From contig JAMXLF010000087.1 in the NCBI GenBank assembly GCA_024281055.1, positions 45,382 to 109,381 of the forward strand: a stretch of 64,000 nt of DNA. Direction: 5' to 3'. The stretch is from Geobacteraceae bacterium. GTDB lineage: Bacteria > Desulfobacterota > Desulfuromonadia > Geobacterales > Geobacteraceae. The notes under the pieces are model-generated. The model was not told where the DNA came from. It made no database searches and saw only the letters and a list, made by a program, of their open reading frames with translations. Shown piece after piece: positions 49,816 through 58,438 of the stretch (its first letter is position 1; the number at the start of each line of letters is the position of its first letter). The translations under genes and the position numbers were made by a program.

Positions 49816-52356
49816 ATGATCTTTTGGGCAAAAACAACAGCTGACGGCAAGCCGGGAATTTCCGTTTATCAGCACATGATCAATGTGGGGTGCGTGGCTC
49901 GTTGTATTGTCGAAACCGCACCGCAACTACTGTGGCTGTATAATTTGATGCCGTCTGCAGTTGGGGCGTTGGTCGCGCTGCATGATCTCGGGAAGATTTC
50001 ACCGGGATTTCAACTTAAGTGTGAGCAGTGGCTGATCGATAACAACCTTGACCATGTGGCACGGAAAGGCAATTGGCAGGGAGGAACTGAATCTGACCAC
50101 GGCAAAGCATCACATGCGGCGATTCAGGATTTTCTGGTTGAACTGGGTTGCGCAAGAAGCATTGCCAAATATGTGGCGGCGGCGTTAGGCGCGCACCACG
50201 GGCGGATCAAGTTTTTGCCCAATGACCGCGGCATCAGACCGCCGCTGGTAGCGCCACTCACAGAAGAGCATAGCGGCATAGATTGGAACACCGAACGGCT
50301 TCAGGACGCTCGGCAGGTGTGGGATTACTTCCAGGTAGAAGGACCATTTACGGCTCTTGCCGGCGACTCGGCCGCCATCTGGTGGCTTGCCGGGTTAACC
50401 TCAGTGGCGGACTGGATTGGCTCCGACGAACGTTTCTTCTCGCCTGTTGCCAGTGACAACCATCGTGACCCGGCGGTGTGTGCCCGTAACGCCCTCGATA
50501 CCATCGGCCTTGTCCCACCCCAGATCGCAACTGGTATGACTTTTGAGCAGTTATTCGATTTCCCTCCCAACGACATGCAGACTAAGACCATGGCTACCAT
50601 AACCGGCCCCGGTGTATACGTCATCGAAGCTCCCATGGGAATGGGCAAGACGGAAGCCGCTTTCGGCGCGGCCTATCAGTTGCTGGCAGCGGGCAAGGCC
50701 TGCGGTATTTATTTCGCCCTGCCGACGCAGGCCACCAGCAACCGTATTCATCTGCGCATGAACGAGTTCTTGTGCCGCATTGCGCCAACGACCGGCCCCA
50801 GCCGGCTTATACATGGCAATTCCTGGCTCATGCGCGACGACCTCAATAACTACAAGCCCGCCCCAAATGCGATGGAGAAGCCGGATCAAGATGCCCGAAA
50901 CGGCCGGGATTGGTTCGCCTCCGCCAAACGGGCGCTGCTCGCGCCATTCGGTGTCGGCACGGTTGACCAGGCTCTGTTAGGGGTGGTTGCGGCCAAGCAT
51001 TTCTTCGTCCGGCACTTTGCCTTGGCTGGCAAGGTGGTGATCATTGACGAAGTCCATTCCTACGACGTTTATACCGGCGCCTTGATCGACAAACTCATCA
51101 CCACGCTTGAAAATCTCGGCTGTACGGTAATTATCCTTTCGGCCACTCTGACCGGCAAGCGCCATGCCAAACTTCTTTCTGACGCTGTTGTGTCTGATGA
51201 TCCAGCCGCACAATCATATCCGCTGATAACCGGCAGGAGCGAACATGCGCCGATTAAACCGGTTGCAGCAACGCCGCCTCCATCGAAAAGGATCTCGGTG
51301 GATTTCGTGTCGCTGGGCAGGGCGCTGGAAGAGGCTGTTGCAGCTGCCTCTGCTGGTGGCGCTGTGCTCTGGATTTGCAATACCGTCGGTACGGCCCAGA
51401 AGCAGTTCAGCCAGTTGAAACAGTTTGCCGACGGCCAGTTCAAGCTCGGCTTGTTGCACTCACGCATGATATTCAGCCACCGGGAAGAACGGGAAGATGA
51501 GTGGATGACGCGGTTCGGCAAGGACGGTTCTTTCCGGTGTGGCTCAATCCTGGTCTCCACGCAGGTGGTCGAGCAGAGCGTCGATCTCGACGCCGACCTG
51601 CTGATAACGGAACTGGCTCCAACTGACATGCTGCTGCAACGGCTTGGCCGGCTCTGGCGGCATGAGCGTGAGGAGCGGCCGGTTGACGCCCCGCGAGTCT
51701 GCATCCTCGAAGAGGAAAAGTCGCTTGAGGAGCTGCGGGAGATGTCGCCAAGGGGCATTGTTGCCGCCTTGGGGGGCAAGGCCAAGGTGTATGATCCGTA
51801 TGTGCTGCTCCGGTCGCTGGAGGTCTGGCGGTTACAGACTGACATTGCCGTACCGGACAGGATTCGCTTACTTCTGGATGTGACCTATGAAGAAAGGGAT
51901 GACGACCCGGAATCCTGGCTGACTCTGTGCGATGACGGCTATGCAAAGACACTGGTCTACCGCCAGAAGGCGCTTTCCAGCAGCAATATCTGGCAGGTTG
52001 CGTTGGAAGATGAAGAAGGAGTCCAAACCCGATTGAATGAGTTGCCGACGGTTCCGTTGATTCTCTGTCGGGAGATTTCACGGGATAGGGTGCTCTTTAT
52101 GGATGGAACCGAGGCTACGATTTCAGGAGACTTCAACTATGCAACGGCGCGGGCTGTGCACAAAAACCTGGTAAAGACGCCCCTGCATCATTTTGCGGTC
52201 CTGCCGTCCGAAGAGCTGTTCGAGGACTATCTCTACGGACGTCATGTGGTGGGAGTTGTCAGTGCCGACGGGGTGGTCAAAATCAATGGGTTAAAGGAGG
52301 GCATCGGGTTGTCGTATTCGGCGGAAATGGGTCTTGTGGTGAAAAAATCCGAGTAA
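49816..52356 (+). CDS. cas3: CRISPR-associated helicase-nuclease Cas3 (type I-E)
   Basis: An 846-residue HD-nuclease/superfamily 2 helicase, the effector that Cascade recruits to unwind and degrade target DNA. The HD part begins MIFWAKTTADGKPGISVYQH, with H20, H56-D57 in VALHDLGKISPGFQ and AALGAHHGRIKF. The helicase has Walker A APMGMGKTEAAF, the DEVH box VVIIDEVHSYDVYTG, SAT in ILSATLTGK and motif VI region LLQRLGRLWRHER. All key residues are intact. The ATG at 49816 has GGGGGAAGG ahead. It is the first gene of the cas set, directly behind RAYT 2 and two REPs, and precedes cse1 by ten bases. Confidence 0.94.
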   Translation: MIFWAKTTADGKPGISVYQHMINVGCVARCIVETAPQLLWLYNLMPSAVGALVALHDLGKISPGFQLKCEQWLIDNNLDHVARKGNWQGGTESDHGKASHAAIQDFLVELGCARSIAKYVAAALGAHHGRIKFLPNDRGIRPPLVAPLTEEHSGIDWNTERLQDARQVWDYFQVEGPFTALAGDSAAIWWLAGLTSVADWIGSDERFFSPVASDNHRDPAVCARNALDTIGLVPPQIATGMTFEQLFDFPPNDMQTKTMATITGPGVYVIEAPMGMGKTEAAFGAAYQLLAAGKACGIYFALPTQATSNRIHLRMNEFLCRIAPTTGPSRLIHGNSWLMRDDLNNYKPAPNAMEKPDQDARNGRDWFASAKRALLAPFGVGTVDQALLGVVAAKHFFVRHFALAGKVVIIDEVHSYDVYTGALIDKLITTLENLGCTVIILSATLTGKRHAKLLSDAVVSDDPAAQSYPLITGRSEHAPIKPVAATPPPSKRISVDFVSLGRALEEAVAAASAGGAVLWICNTVGTAQKQFSQLKQFADGQFKLGLLHSRMIFSHREEREDEWMTRFGKDGSFRCGSILVSTQVVEQSVDLDADLLITELAPTDMLLQRLGRLWRHEREERPVDAPRVCILEEEKSLEELREMSPRGIVAALGGKAKVYDPYVLLRSLEVWRLQTDIAVPDRIRLLLDVTYEERDDDPESWLTLCDDGYAKTLVYRQKALSSSNIWQVALEDEEGVQTRLNELPTVPLILCREISRDRVLFMDGTEATISGDFNYATARAVHKNLVKTPLHHFAVLPSEELFEDYLYGRHVVGVVSADGVVKINGLKEGIGLSYSAEMGLVVKKSE

Positions 52357-52366
52357 AGGAGGGCAT

Positions 52367-53983
52367 ATGAACGTTGCTTTTGACCCGTGGATACCGGTGG
52401 TGAATGCTACTGGTGGACGGGTGCTGGCAAGCCTGTGCAGCGTGCTTGCCGACGGAGAAAAATACGTCGATCTGGCAGTACGGCCGCACGAACGTGTGGC
52501 GCTGATGCGGCTGTTGCTCTGCGTTGCCCATGCGGCCTTGGACGGTCCAAAGGATTATGACGAATGGTGTGAGGTGCCAAAACGCTTGCCGGAGGCGGCA
52601 CGGACTTACCTGACAAAGTGGAAGGATGCTTTTGAGTTGTTTCATCCGACCAAGCCATGGTTGCAGGTGGCCAAACTTTCCGGTGACAAAGCATCACCGG
52701 TAGCATTGCTTGATTTTGAGTTGGCAACGGGAAACAACTCAACATTGAATGATCATGAAGGACAACTAGCAAAACGTCCCATTCAGAACGCTCGGATTGC
52801 CTTAACTCTGCTGACGTTTCAGTGCTTTTCTCCCGGGGGTGGGTCACCGATAGCGCAATGGGAAAATGTCAAGACGTCGCAAGTAGGCAACCCGGATGCC
52901 CCATGTCTTTCTCAATCAATGGCGCATGCAATGATTCGCGGTGAGCTTTTGGCGAAGACAATTCATCTCAATCTGCCGACGTTTGAGTCAATTGCAAGAA
53001 GCTACAAATCGTCGTTGTCGTTTACCAAGGATGACAAGGAAAACAACCTGTGGAAGCGGATGGAGTTTAACGATATCGCCCTTGGCAGGCCGGTTTGGGA
53101 AATGTTCCCGAGTAAGCCTGATCCTGTTGCATTTGAGAGCATCAATGCAACCAGAACATATCTTGGTCGGTTGGCGCCGGTTGCGCGGTGGATACGCTTG
53201 CTCAACGCTACCGAAATGTACTGCTGTAACGGCTTTAAGTACGACACCTTTAGAGATGGATTTCCGGCGGAACCAACAGCTTCTGTCCGCTTAGCCAGAA
53301 AAACTGACGACAAAGGGATTGAAACGGTTGAGCGCTCCGTTGTGTCAATAACACCTTCAAAAGCCCTTTGGCGCGAGCTTTCAGCTTTACTTGCGAAACG
53401 CTCCGCATTTGGCCTCGGTGGAGCCTTAACCATCGAAAATGCACCTTATGACACGGCATTCGATTTTCATATTTGTGCCATGACTAGGGATCAGGCGTCT
53501 ATGGATATTGGAGTCGAGTCGGTATTTCACATCTCGCCCAAACTTTATGTCAATACGGCCATATACCAGACAGAGGTGCAATATTCTGAAAGCTTTGCGC
53601 GGAAGCTTGGTTGGACTGTCGAAACATATCGTAAGGAAGTCGATGGAGGCTGGGAAGGCCGTTTGAAGGGCGCTGGCAAAGATTCTGGCAAGCTTAGAAT
53701 GAAGCTGCATTCAATTGCCACCAGTCACTACTGGACTACTGTCGAGAAGAACCTTGGGTTGCTTATGGCGTATATCGAAGCCGTCGGGACTGATGACGCA
53801 ATTCCCTTGCAGGAGAGATGGCGCAAGCTGCTGTTTAAATCTGCATGCGCTGCCTACGCATTGGCTTGCGGCCAAGACACGCCGCGCCAGCGTCGGGCCT
53901 TTGCCAAAGGGTGGCAGAAACTGACCGCGACCAAAGATGAACCAGAAACGGATAGCACTGAAAGCAAGGAGGACGATCAATGA
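52367..53983 (+). CDS. casA: Cascade large subunit Cse1/CasA (Cas8e)
   Basis: A 538-residue protein matching Cse1: MNVAFDPWIPVVNATGGRVL is the typical N-terminus and VALMRLLLCVAHAALDGPKD, FHPTKPWLQVAKL, and FSPGGGSPIAQWENVKT are family landmarks. Cse1 recognises the PAM, holds the target strand and recruits Cas3. The C-terminal four-helix bundle (SHYWTTVEKNLGLLMAYIEA to the end) is present, so the protein looks full length. Its stop overlaps cse2 by four bases. Confidence 0.94.
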   Translation: MNVAFDPWIPVVNATGGRVLASLCSVLADGEKYVDLAVRPHERVALMRLLLCVAHAALDGPKDYDEWCEVPKRLPEAARTYLTKWKDAFELFHPTKPWLQVAKLSGDKASPVALLDFELATGNNSTLNDHEGQLAKRPIQNARIALTLLTFQCFSPGGGSPIAQWENVKTSQVGNPDAPCLSQSMAHAMIRGELLAKTIHLNLPTFESIARSYKSSLSFTKDDKENNLWKRMEFNDIALGRPVWEMFPSKPDPVAFESINATRTYLGRLAPVARWIRLLNATEMYCCNGFKYDTFRDGFPAEPTASVRLARKTDDKGIETVERSVVSITPSKALWRELSALLAKRSAFGLGGALTIENAPYDTAFDFHICAMTRDQASMDIGVESVFHISPKLYVNTAIYQTEVQYSESFARKLGWTVETYRKEVDGGWEGRLKGAGKDSGKLRMKLHSIATSHYWTTVEKNLGLLMAYIEAVGTDDAIPLQERWRKLLFKSACAAYALACGQDTPRQRRAFAKGWQKLTATKDEPETDSTESKEDDQ

Positions 53984-54465
53984 GCACTTTTCTGGAACGG
54001 CTCCGCAGGTGCAGGGATGACCGGGGGATGATGGCTAATCTCCGCTGCATACTTGTGGAGAACAAGAAACACCGGGCCTGGCCCGTGCTCAGTCGCCTGG
54101 GAGTGGAAATCGGCAATGAAGCGGCTGCCTATGTTGCGGGGCTGTACGCCACCCATCCCGATGAAACGGCGCAGGGCAACCTTGGCGCAACCTGCAAAAG
54201 CATCGAGCGTGAACGGAACGAGAAGCGGAGCGACGACAACAAGCTTACTCCCACGGAGCGGCGATTTCAGCAGATTCTGGCCGCCGACAGACATGAGGTG
54301 TTCGAACGGATCATGCGCATGGTGAAGATGGCGAAGTCGCACGGTGTGCCGGTTAACTACGCGCAACTGGAAACCGATTTGCGTTACTGGTCCGACCGTA
54401 CCAAGACTGAATGGGCCGCATCCTTCTGGACGCCGGGTGTCGCTCCCGTCGAGGAGGACGTATGA
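53980..54465 (+). CDS. casB: Cascade small subunit Cse2/CasB (Cas11e)
   Basis: A 161-residue all-helical basic protein starting MSTFLERLRRCRDDRGMMAN with RCILVENKKHRAWPVLSRLG and LTPTERRFQQILAADRHEVF, the pattern of Cse2, two copies of which line the belly of Cascade and stabilise the R-loop. The ATG overlaps the cse1 stop and its own stop overlaps the start of cas6e (ATGA), so the three are translationally coupled. Length is usual for the family. Confidence 0.92.
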   Translation: MSTFLERLRRCRDDRGMMANLRCILVENKKHRAWPVLSRLGVEIGNEAAAYVAGLYATHPDETAQGNLGATCKSIERERNEKRSDDNKLTPTERRFQQILAADRHEVFERIMRMVKMAKSHGVPVNYAQLETDLRYWSDRTKTEWAASFWTPGVAPVEEDV

Positions 54466-55148
54466 ACTGGCTCGCCAGATTAGACATAAATGTCGAGACT
54501 GCCCGTACCGAGCGTATTTTCGACAGCTACGCCTGGCACAGAAAAACATGGGAATGTTTCCCAAGTATGCCCGATGCTGAGCGAAGCTTTCTCACGCGAA
54601 TTGACCCCTTGGAAGGGGAGTTCAGGGTGTGGGTGCTTGCCGCTGCCAAGCCGATATGCCCAGCATGGTGTCCGGCAGAAAACTTCGCCCTCAAGGAGAT
54701 ATCACCCACGTTCTTGTCACACCGGTACTATGCCTTCGACTTGCAGGCAAATCCGGTCAAGGCGCTTGTACAGCGGGATGCACAAGGGCAGCCGCTCATG
54801 ACGGCAGCGGGCAAGCGTAAGCGGGGTAAACGGGTGCCATTGGTAAAGCCGGACGAATTGAAGGCATGGTTGGTCCGCAAGGGACAGGTGCGTTGCCTGG
54901 ACATGGAGAGGAAACGGGAAGTACCGGGTGGGTTCCGCATTGTTGAGGAACGGTCGCTGGAAATAAGTCCAATGACGGAAAGCCATTTTCGCAAGAATGA
55001 GCTGAGCGCCTATCACGGCGGCATACAGTTCCGCGGCGTTCTGGAAGTAACCGACCGGGAGCATTTCATTCAAACCTATCAGGCCGGTATCGGCAGCGCC
55101 AAAGGGTTCGGCTTCGGCCTCCTGTTGCTCGCACCGGTCAACCTGTAA
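54462..55148 (+). CDS. cas6e: CRISPR RNA endoribonuclease Cas6e/CasE
   Basis: A 228-residue RAMP protein that cuts the crRNA precursor at the base of each repeat hairpin. The catalytic histidine is H26 in DSYAWHRKTWECFP, the same position as in the Thermus enzyme. The C-terminal glycine-rich loop is QAGIGSAKGFGFGLLLLAPV. The start ATGAACTGG has GAGGAGG eight bases upstream and overlaps the cse2 stop. Its place between cse2 and cas7 is unusual: in the E. coli order cas6e follows cas5. A short relic of a second Cas6e lies exactly at that canonical place. Confidence 0.93.
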   Translation: MNWLARLDINVETARTERIFDSYAWHRKTWECFPSMPDAERSFLTRIDPLEGEFRVWVLAAAKPICPAWCPAENFALKEISPTFLSHRYYAFDLQANPVKALVQRDAQGQPLMTAAGKRKRGKRVPLVKPDELKAWLVRKGQVRCLDMERKREVPGGFRIVEERSLEISPMTESHFRKNELSAYHGGIQFRGVLEVTDREHFIQTYQAGIGSAKGFGFGLLLLAPVNL

Positions 55149-55182
55149 CCACAATCTACTAACGAAAAGGAGATACCAAACT

Positions 55183-56220
55183 ATGAAACATCTGGAACTG
55201 CACGTCATTCAATCCGTACCAGTGGCCTGCCTCAACCGTGACGACCTCAATTCGCCGAAAACCGCCGTGTTTGGCGGCGTTCAACGGGCACGGGTCTCCA
55301 GCCAGTCGTGGAAACGGGCAATACGTGAACTGGCAAAAGAAATTGCGCCGGAGCAATTCAGGGGAGAGCGTACCCGTTTAATGTACGATCCACTTGTAAA
55401 AGCCATGTCCAAGGCGGGAATCGCCGAGAAAGAGGCTGATGAAGGGGCGCGCAAGATCATCGACGAACTGGTGAAGCTGGATGCCAAGTCCAAGGACAAG
55501 GTCAAATCGACCACGTTGTACTTCATGTCGCCGCTGGAGTTGGAAACCATTGCCAAGACCTATGCCGAAAACAAGGACGTCAAGAAGACGCTCAAGGCCG
55601 TTGATGCCAAGTCGCTGAAGGATGCCGCCGACATCTCCATTTTTGGCCGCATGGTTGCCAATGATCATTCCCTGACCGTCGAGGCGGCCTCCATGTTTTC
55701 CCATGCACTTTCCACCCACAAGGTCGATAATGAGATCGACTTTTTCTCGGCGGTTGACGACCTGCAACCTAAGGAGGAGTCGGGTGCAGGTATGACCAGC
55801 ACTCTGGAGTTCAACTCCGCCACGTATTACCGCTTTGCCGCTTTGAACCTCGACATGCTTGCTGATATCGAACACCTGGGAAGCCTCAGCAGCGAGGAGC
55901 GCCGGAGCGTGGTGCGTACCTTCATCGAGGCGACTATCAAGGCGGTGCCGTCGGCACGTAAAAACACGATGAACGGCAATACCTTGCCGGTACACGTATT
56001 GGGTGTGGTTCGGGAGAAAGGACACCCGATCCAGTTGGTCAATGCGTTCGAAACACCGGTAAAGTCTTCCCAGGGCTACACCGCTAGGTCGGTCGAACTA
56101 CTAAAGGAGGAATACGCGAAACTGAAGGACACCTGGGGAGTTGAGGCAATATTTGAGCAGGCGATACCGGAAGTCGGTTTCAAAACGTTCATCGACGGGA
56201 TGGTGGCCCATGTCATCTAA
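55183..56220 (+). CDS. cas7: Cascade backbone subunit Cas7e/CasC
   Basis: A 345-residue RAMP protein, six copies of which coat the crRNA. The family start MKHLELHVIQSVPVACLNRD with DDLNSPKTAVFGGVQRARVS is conserved, followed by SSQSWKRAIRELAKEIAPEQ, ESGAGMTSTLEFNSATYYRF and FIEATIKAVPSARKNTMNGN. The ATG has AAAGGAG about six bases ahead. It starts 34 bases after cas6e and overlaps cas5 by eleven bases. Nothing appears missing. Confidence 0.94.
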   Translation: MKHLELHVIQSVPVACLNRDDLNSPKTAVFGGVQRARVSSQSWKRAIRELAKEIAPEQFRGERTRLMYDPLVKAMSKAGIAEKEADEGARKIIDELVKLDAKSKDKVKSTTLYFMSPLELETIAKTYAENKDVKKTLKAVDAKSLKDAADISIFGRMVANDHSLTVEAASMFSHALSTHKVDNEIDFFSAVDDLQPKEESGAGMTSTLEFNSATYYRFAALNLDMLADIEHLGSLSSEERRSVVRTFIEATIKAVPSARKNTMNGNTLPVHVLGVVREKGHPIQLVNAFETPVKSSQGYTARSVELLKEEYAKLKDTWGVEAIFEQAIPEVGFKTFIDGMVAHVI

Positions 56221-56902
56221 CTGTTCATTTCTGGCCATGAGGCTGGAAGGGCCGCTCCAGTCATGGGGATTCGACAGTCAATATAACCGCCGCAATACCG
56301 GTCTGATGCCCACCAAAAGCGCTATTGCCGGCATGTGCTGCGCGGCGCTTGGCTATGCGCGCGGGTCGGAACAGGAAAAGGATTTTCTGGCTTCCTTTAT
56401 GGACGTGTGTATGACCGCTATTGCTATGCCTCGAACTATTGAGAAGAAAAACAAGAAGTATGAATTACCAGTCCGACGGATGCAGGATTATCACACGGTG
56501 CAGAATACCAGACGCGCCACCGGCGCGATCAATAATGACTGTGTGCTGACCCATCGCCAGTATCTGGCTGATGCCGCTTTTGGCGTGGTGTTGGAAGGTT
56601 CGCCAGAATTGCTCGGACCGATCGCCGCTGCCATGGAAGATCCGGTGTGGGGCGTGTGGCTGGGGCGCAAGACGTGCATTCCGACAAAACCGGTATTAGC
56701 CGGGCTGCGAGAGAATCAGGAGGATGCGGTTCGGCTGCTTATCGGCGATGAATCGCTGGATTCTTTCACTCGGCAGGTGGAGGTGCAAAACTTTGCCGAT
56801 GGACGGGACAGCCTGCCCGATGTGCCGGTTTCGTTCGCCTCGGATCGGCGGGTATTCGCTCCGCGAAGGGTAATGACAAAGCAGGTCGGGGAGAAAGATT
56901 AG
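56210..56902 (+). CDS. cas5: Cascade subunit Cas5e/CasD
   Basis: A 230-residue RAMP protein that caps the 5' handle of the crRNA. The start MSSNCSFLAMRLEGPLQSWG is typical (RLEGPLQSWG), as are RNTGLMPTKSAIAGMCCAAL, RMQDYHTVQNTRRATGAINN and VWGVWLGRKTCIPTKPVLAG. The ATG lies inside the cas7 3' end. The protein closes DRRVFAPRRVMTKQVGEKD. In the same frame right after its TAG comes a 19-codon relic that looks like the Cas6e C-terminus, so the cas5/cas6e border has been the site of a deletion. A REP/RAYT insertion follows. Confidence 0.92.
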   Translation: MSSNCSFLAMRLEGPLQSWGFDSQYNRRNTGLMPTKSAIAGMCCAALGYARGSEQEKDFLASFMDVCMTAIAMPRTIEKKNKKYELPVRRMQDYHTVQNTRRATGAINNDCVLTHRQYLADAAFGVVLEGSPELLGPIAAAMEDPVWGVWLGRKTCIPTKPVLAGLRENQEDAVRLLIGDESLDSFTRQVEVQNFADGRDSLPDVPVSFASDRRVFAPRRVMTKQVGEKD

Positions 56903-56962
56903 ATCGGCATCGGCCCGGCCAAGGTCTTCGGCTGTGGATTGTTGTCGTTGGCGCGGGTGTGA
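56903..56962 (+). pseudogene. Relic of a cas6e 3' end after cas5
   Basis: In frame after the cas5 stop the 19 codons read IGIGPAKVFGCGLLSLARV and then TGA. This is the glycine-rich loop and last strand that end Cas6e proteins; compare QAGIGSAKGFGFGLLLLAPV of the intact cas6e in this locus. The nucleotide sequences are clearly different, so it is not a recent copy of that gene. The likely reading is that an ancestral cas6e stood here, in the canonical cas5-cas6e-cas1 order, and lost all but its end. A GC-rich REP starts nine bases after the stop. Confidence 0.8.
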
Positions 56963-56970
56963 CCGAAAGA

Positions 56971-57084
56971 GGGCGGGGAAACCCCGCCCCTACGATTGAA
57001 TGCAAAATGCGGGCGGCCACGGGGGGCCGCCCCTACGAATGGCGTGCACGACCAAGACCGGGCGATCACGAGGATCGCCCCTAC
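56971..57084. repeat. Three REPs between the cas6e relic and RAYT 3
   Basis: Each ends GCCCCTAC and is a hairpin: GGGCGGGGAAACCCCGCCCC (56971-56993), GGGCGGCCACGGGGGGCCGC (57011-57036), GGGCGATCACGAGGATCGCC (57060-57084). Read on the minus strand each starts with GTAG. The variable middles show that they are separate units of one family. Confidence 0.85.
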
Positions 57085-57094
57085 GGATGATGCG

Positions 57095-57733
57095 ATGACC
57101 TATAATCCCGATATTCACCATCGCCGTTCCGTGAGGTTGCGGGAATACGATTATTCCGCCTCCGGAGCGTATTTCATCACCATTTGCGCGCAGGGGCGGG
57201 AATGCCTGTTTGGGGAGATCTCCGGTGGACAAATGGCGCTGAATGATGCGGGGGCGATGGTTGCCTCGTGGTGGTTAAAATTGCCGGATAAATTTCCCGG
57301 CATTGCCGTGGACGGATTCATGGTTATGCCCAACCATTTCCACGGCATCATTGTTATGCATGATCGTAGGGGCGATCCTTGTGATCGCCCGCCGTTGCCC
57401 ATTGGCGAACCTTGTGATCGCCCGGTTATTGAGGAATGTAGGGGCGAATCTTGTATTCGCCCAGATAAGAAGGGCGATCACAAGGATCGCCCCTACGGTA
57501 CGGTGCACAATTCTGTGGGGCGGATCGTGCAGGCCTTCAAATCGTTTACCACGGTGGAATATATCCGCGGCGTAAACGAAAAGGGGTGGCCCCCATTCCC
57601 CGGTCGGTTGTGGCAGCGCAATTATTACGAGAGGGTTGTCCGGGACGAGGGGGAGTTGGCCGCCATTCGGGAGTATATCCGGGGCAATCCAGTGAATTGG
57701 GCGAAAGACGAGGAACACCCGGATCGTGTCTGA
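57095..57733 (+). CDS. REP-associated tyrosine transposase 3 (RAYT) inserted in the cas operon
   Basis: A 212-residue RAYT starting MTYNPDIHHRRSVRLREYDY, with HUH motif MVMPNHFHGIIV, then a translated REP cluster (DRRGDPCDRPPLPIGEPCDR, CRGESCIRPDKKGDHKDRPY), then GRIVQAFKSFTTVEYIRGVN, GRLWQRNYYERVVRDEGELA and the C-terminal YIRGNPVNW with the conserved tyrosine. Its closest resemblance within the window is to RAYT 1. The start aligns with the other two RAYTs. It sits with flanking REPs between cas5 and cas1, interrupting the cas gene run, and carries ribosome-site-poor upstream REP sequence. Confidence 0.9.
   Translation: MTYNPDIHHRRSVRLREYDYSASGAYFITICAQGRECLFGEISGGQMALNDAGAMVASWWLKLPDKFPGIAVDGFMVMPNHFHGIIVMHDRRGDPCDRPPLPIGEPCDRPVIEECRGESCIRPDKKGDHKDRPYGTVHNSVGRIVQAFKSFTTVEYIRGVNEKGWPPFPGRLWQRNYYERVVRDEGELAAIREYIRGNPVNWAKDEEHPDRV
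57366..57496. repeat. REP cluster inside the RAYT 3 coding sequence
   Basis: Starts GTAGGGGCGATCCTTGTGAT and ends CACAAGGATCGCCCCTAC, with GCGAACCTTGTGATCGCCCG and a GTAGGGGCGAATCTTGTATT unit between. All are in frame with the transposase and share the GGCGAT core with the REPs just outside the gene. Confidence 0.85.
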
Positions 57734-57754
57734 ATTGGCATGGTCCGGCAAACC

Positions 57755-57855
57755 GGGCACCCACAGGGGGGTGCCCCTACAAAGGCATGAATTGGTGCGG
57801 TCGGCGGCCCGGCGGGTGTGAATCAAAACCGGGCGATCATGAGGATCGCCCCTAC
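57755..57855. repeat. Two REPs between RAYT 3 and mazF
   Basis: GGGCACCCACAGGGGGGTGC with CCCTAC (57755-57780) and GGGCGATCATGAGGATCGCC with CCTAC (57831-57855). The second abuts the mazF stop codon. Confidence 0.8.
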
Positions 57856-57857
57856 GG

Positions 57858-58193
57858 TCACCCTACGATCTCGTTCAACCCTTCAATCACCTGGGCCAGC
57901 TCTTCCGGGCTGGCCTGGGCGATCTTCTTGCCGATGCGTTCGACGGAGAGGGTGCGGATCTGGCTGATCTTGACCCAGGACTGTTTGGGAAGGCCGGGAG
58001 AGGCGAGTTCCAGGGTGAGGGGAAAACCGGCCCGCTGCGGCTGGCTGGTGATAGCGACGGCGATGACCGTGCCGGAACGTTCATTGAACACGTCATGGCT
58101 CAGGATGAGTACCGGCCGAAGCCCAGCCTGTTCATTGCCGCGCACGGGATTCAGGTCGGCCCAGCGGATGTCGCCTCTCAGTATTCGGGCCAT
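57858..58193 (-). CDS. MazF/PemK-family type II toxin (endoribonuclease)
   Basis: A 111-residue toxin: MARILRGDIRWADLNPVRGN, GNEQAGLRPVLILSHDVFN (the RPVLIL strand of the MazF fold), SGTVIAVAITSQPQRAGFPL and SWVKISQIRTLSVERIGKKI. MazF toxins are sequence-specific mRNA interferases neutralised by a partner antitoxin. It overlaps the antitoxin gene by 16 bases, downstream of it, as expected. It is transcribed against the cas genes and lies between RAYT 3 and cas1. Confidence 0.92.
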   Translation of the reverse strand: MARILRGDIRWADLNPVRGNEQAGLRPVLILSHDVFNERSGTVIAVAITSQPQRAGFPLTLELASPGLPKQSWVKISQIRTLSVERIGKKIAQASPEELAQVIEGLNEIVG

Positions 58194-58420
58194 TCGCTCA
58201 ACTCCTCTCCCATCCCTTCCTCGGCCATGGCCTTCTCAAAGGAAGGGTCGAGCATAGCGCATTCGGCGGCAAGGCGGTTTTTGCCGAGACGGGCGAGCTT
58301 TTCCTGCACGGCCGTTTCGATGACACGGCTGCGGTTCGGAAACAGGCGTCGCCTGACCAGACCGTCAACCTCGGCAAGGGTCGCTTCGTCGAGCGTTATG
58401 GCGAGTTTTGCTTTTGCCAT
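58178..58420 (-). CDS. MazE-type antitoxin with ribbon-helix-helix-like N-terminus
   Basis: An 80-residue protein: MAKAKLAITLDEATLAEVDG followed by LVRRRLFPNRSRVIETAVQE, a ribbon-helix-helix DNA-binding pattern (beta strand AKLAITLD, two helices), then an acidic tail FEKAMAEEGMGEELSEWPEY that would wrap the toxin. The ATG at 58420 has GAGG six bases ahead; an in-frame start at 58438 is less likely. It is expected to repress its own operon. The dyad 19 bases upstream (58439-58461) is a candidate site and is shared with the region ahead of cas1. Confidence 0.88.
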   Translation of the reverse strand: MAKAKLAITLDEATLAEVDGLVRRRLFPNRSRVIETAVQEKLARLGKNRLAAECAMLDPSFEKAMAEEGMGEELSEWPEY

Positions 58421-58438
58421 TTGGTACCTCACTTTCAT

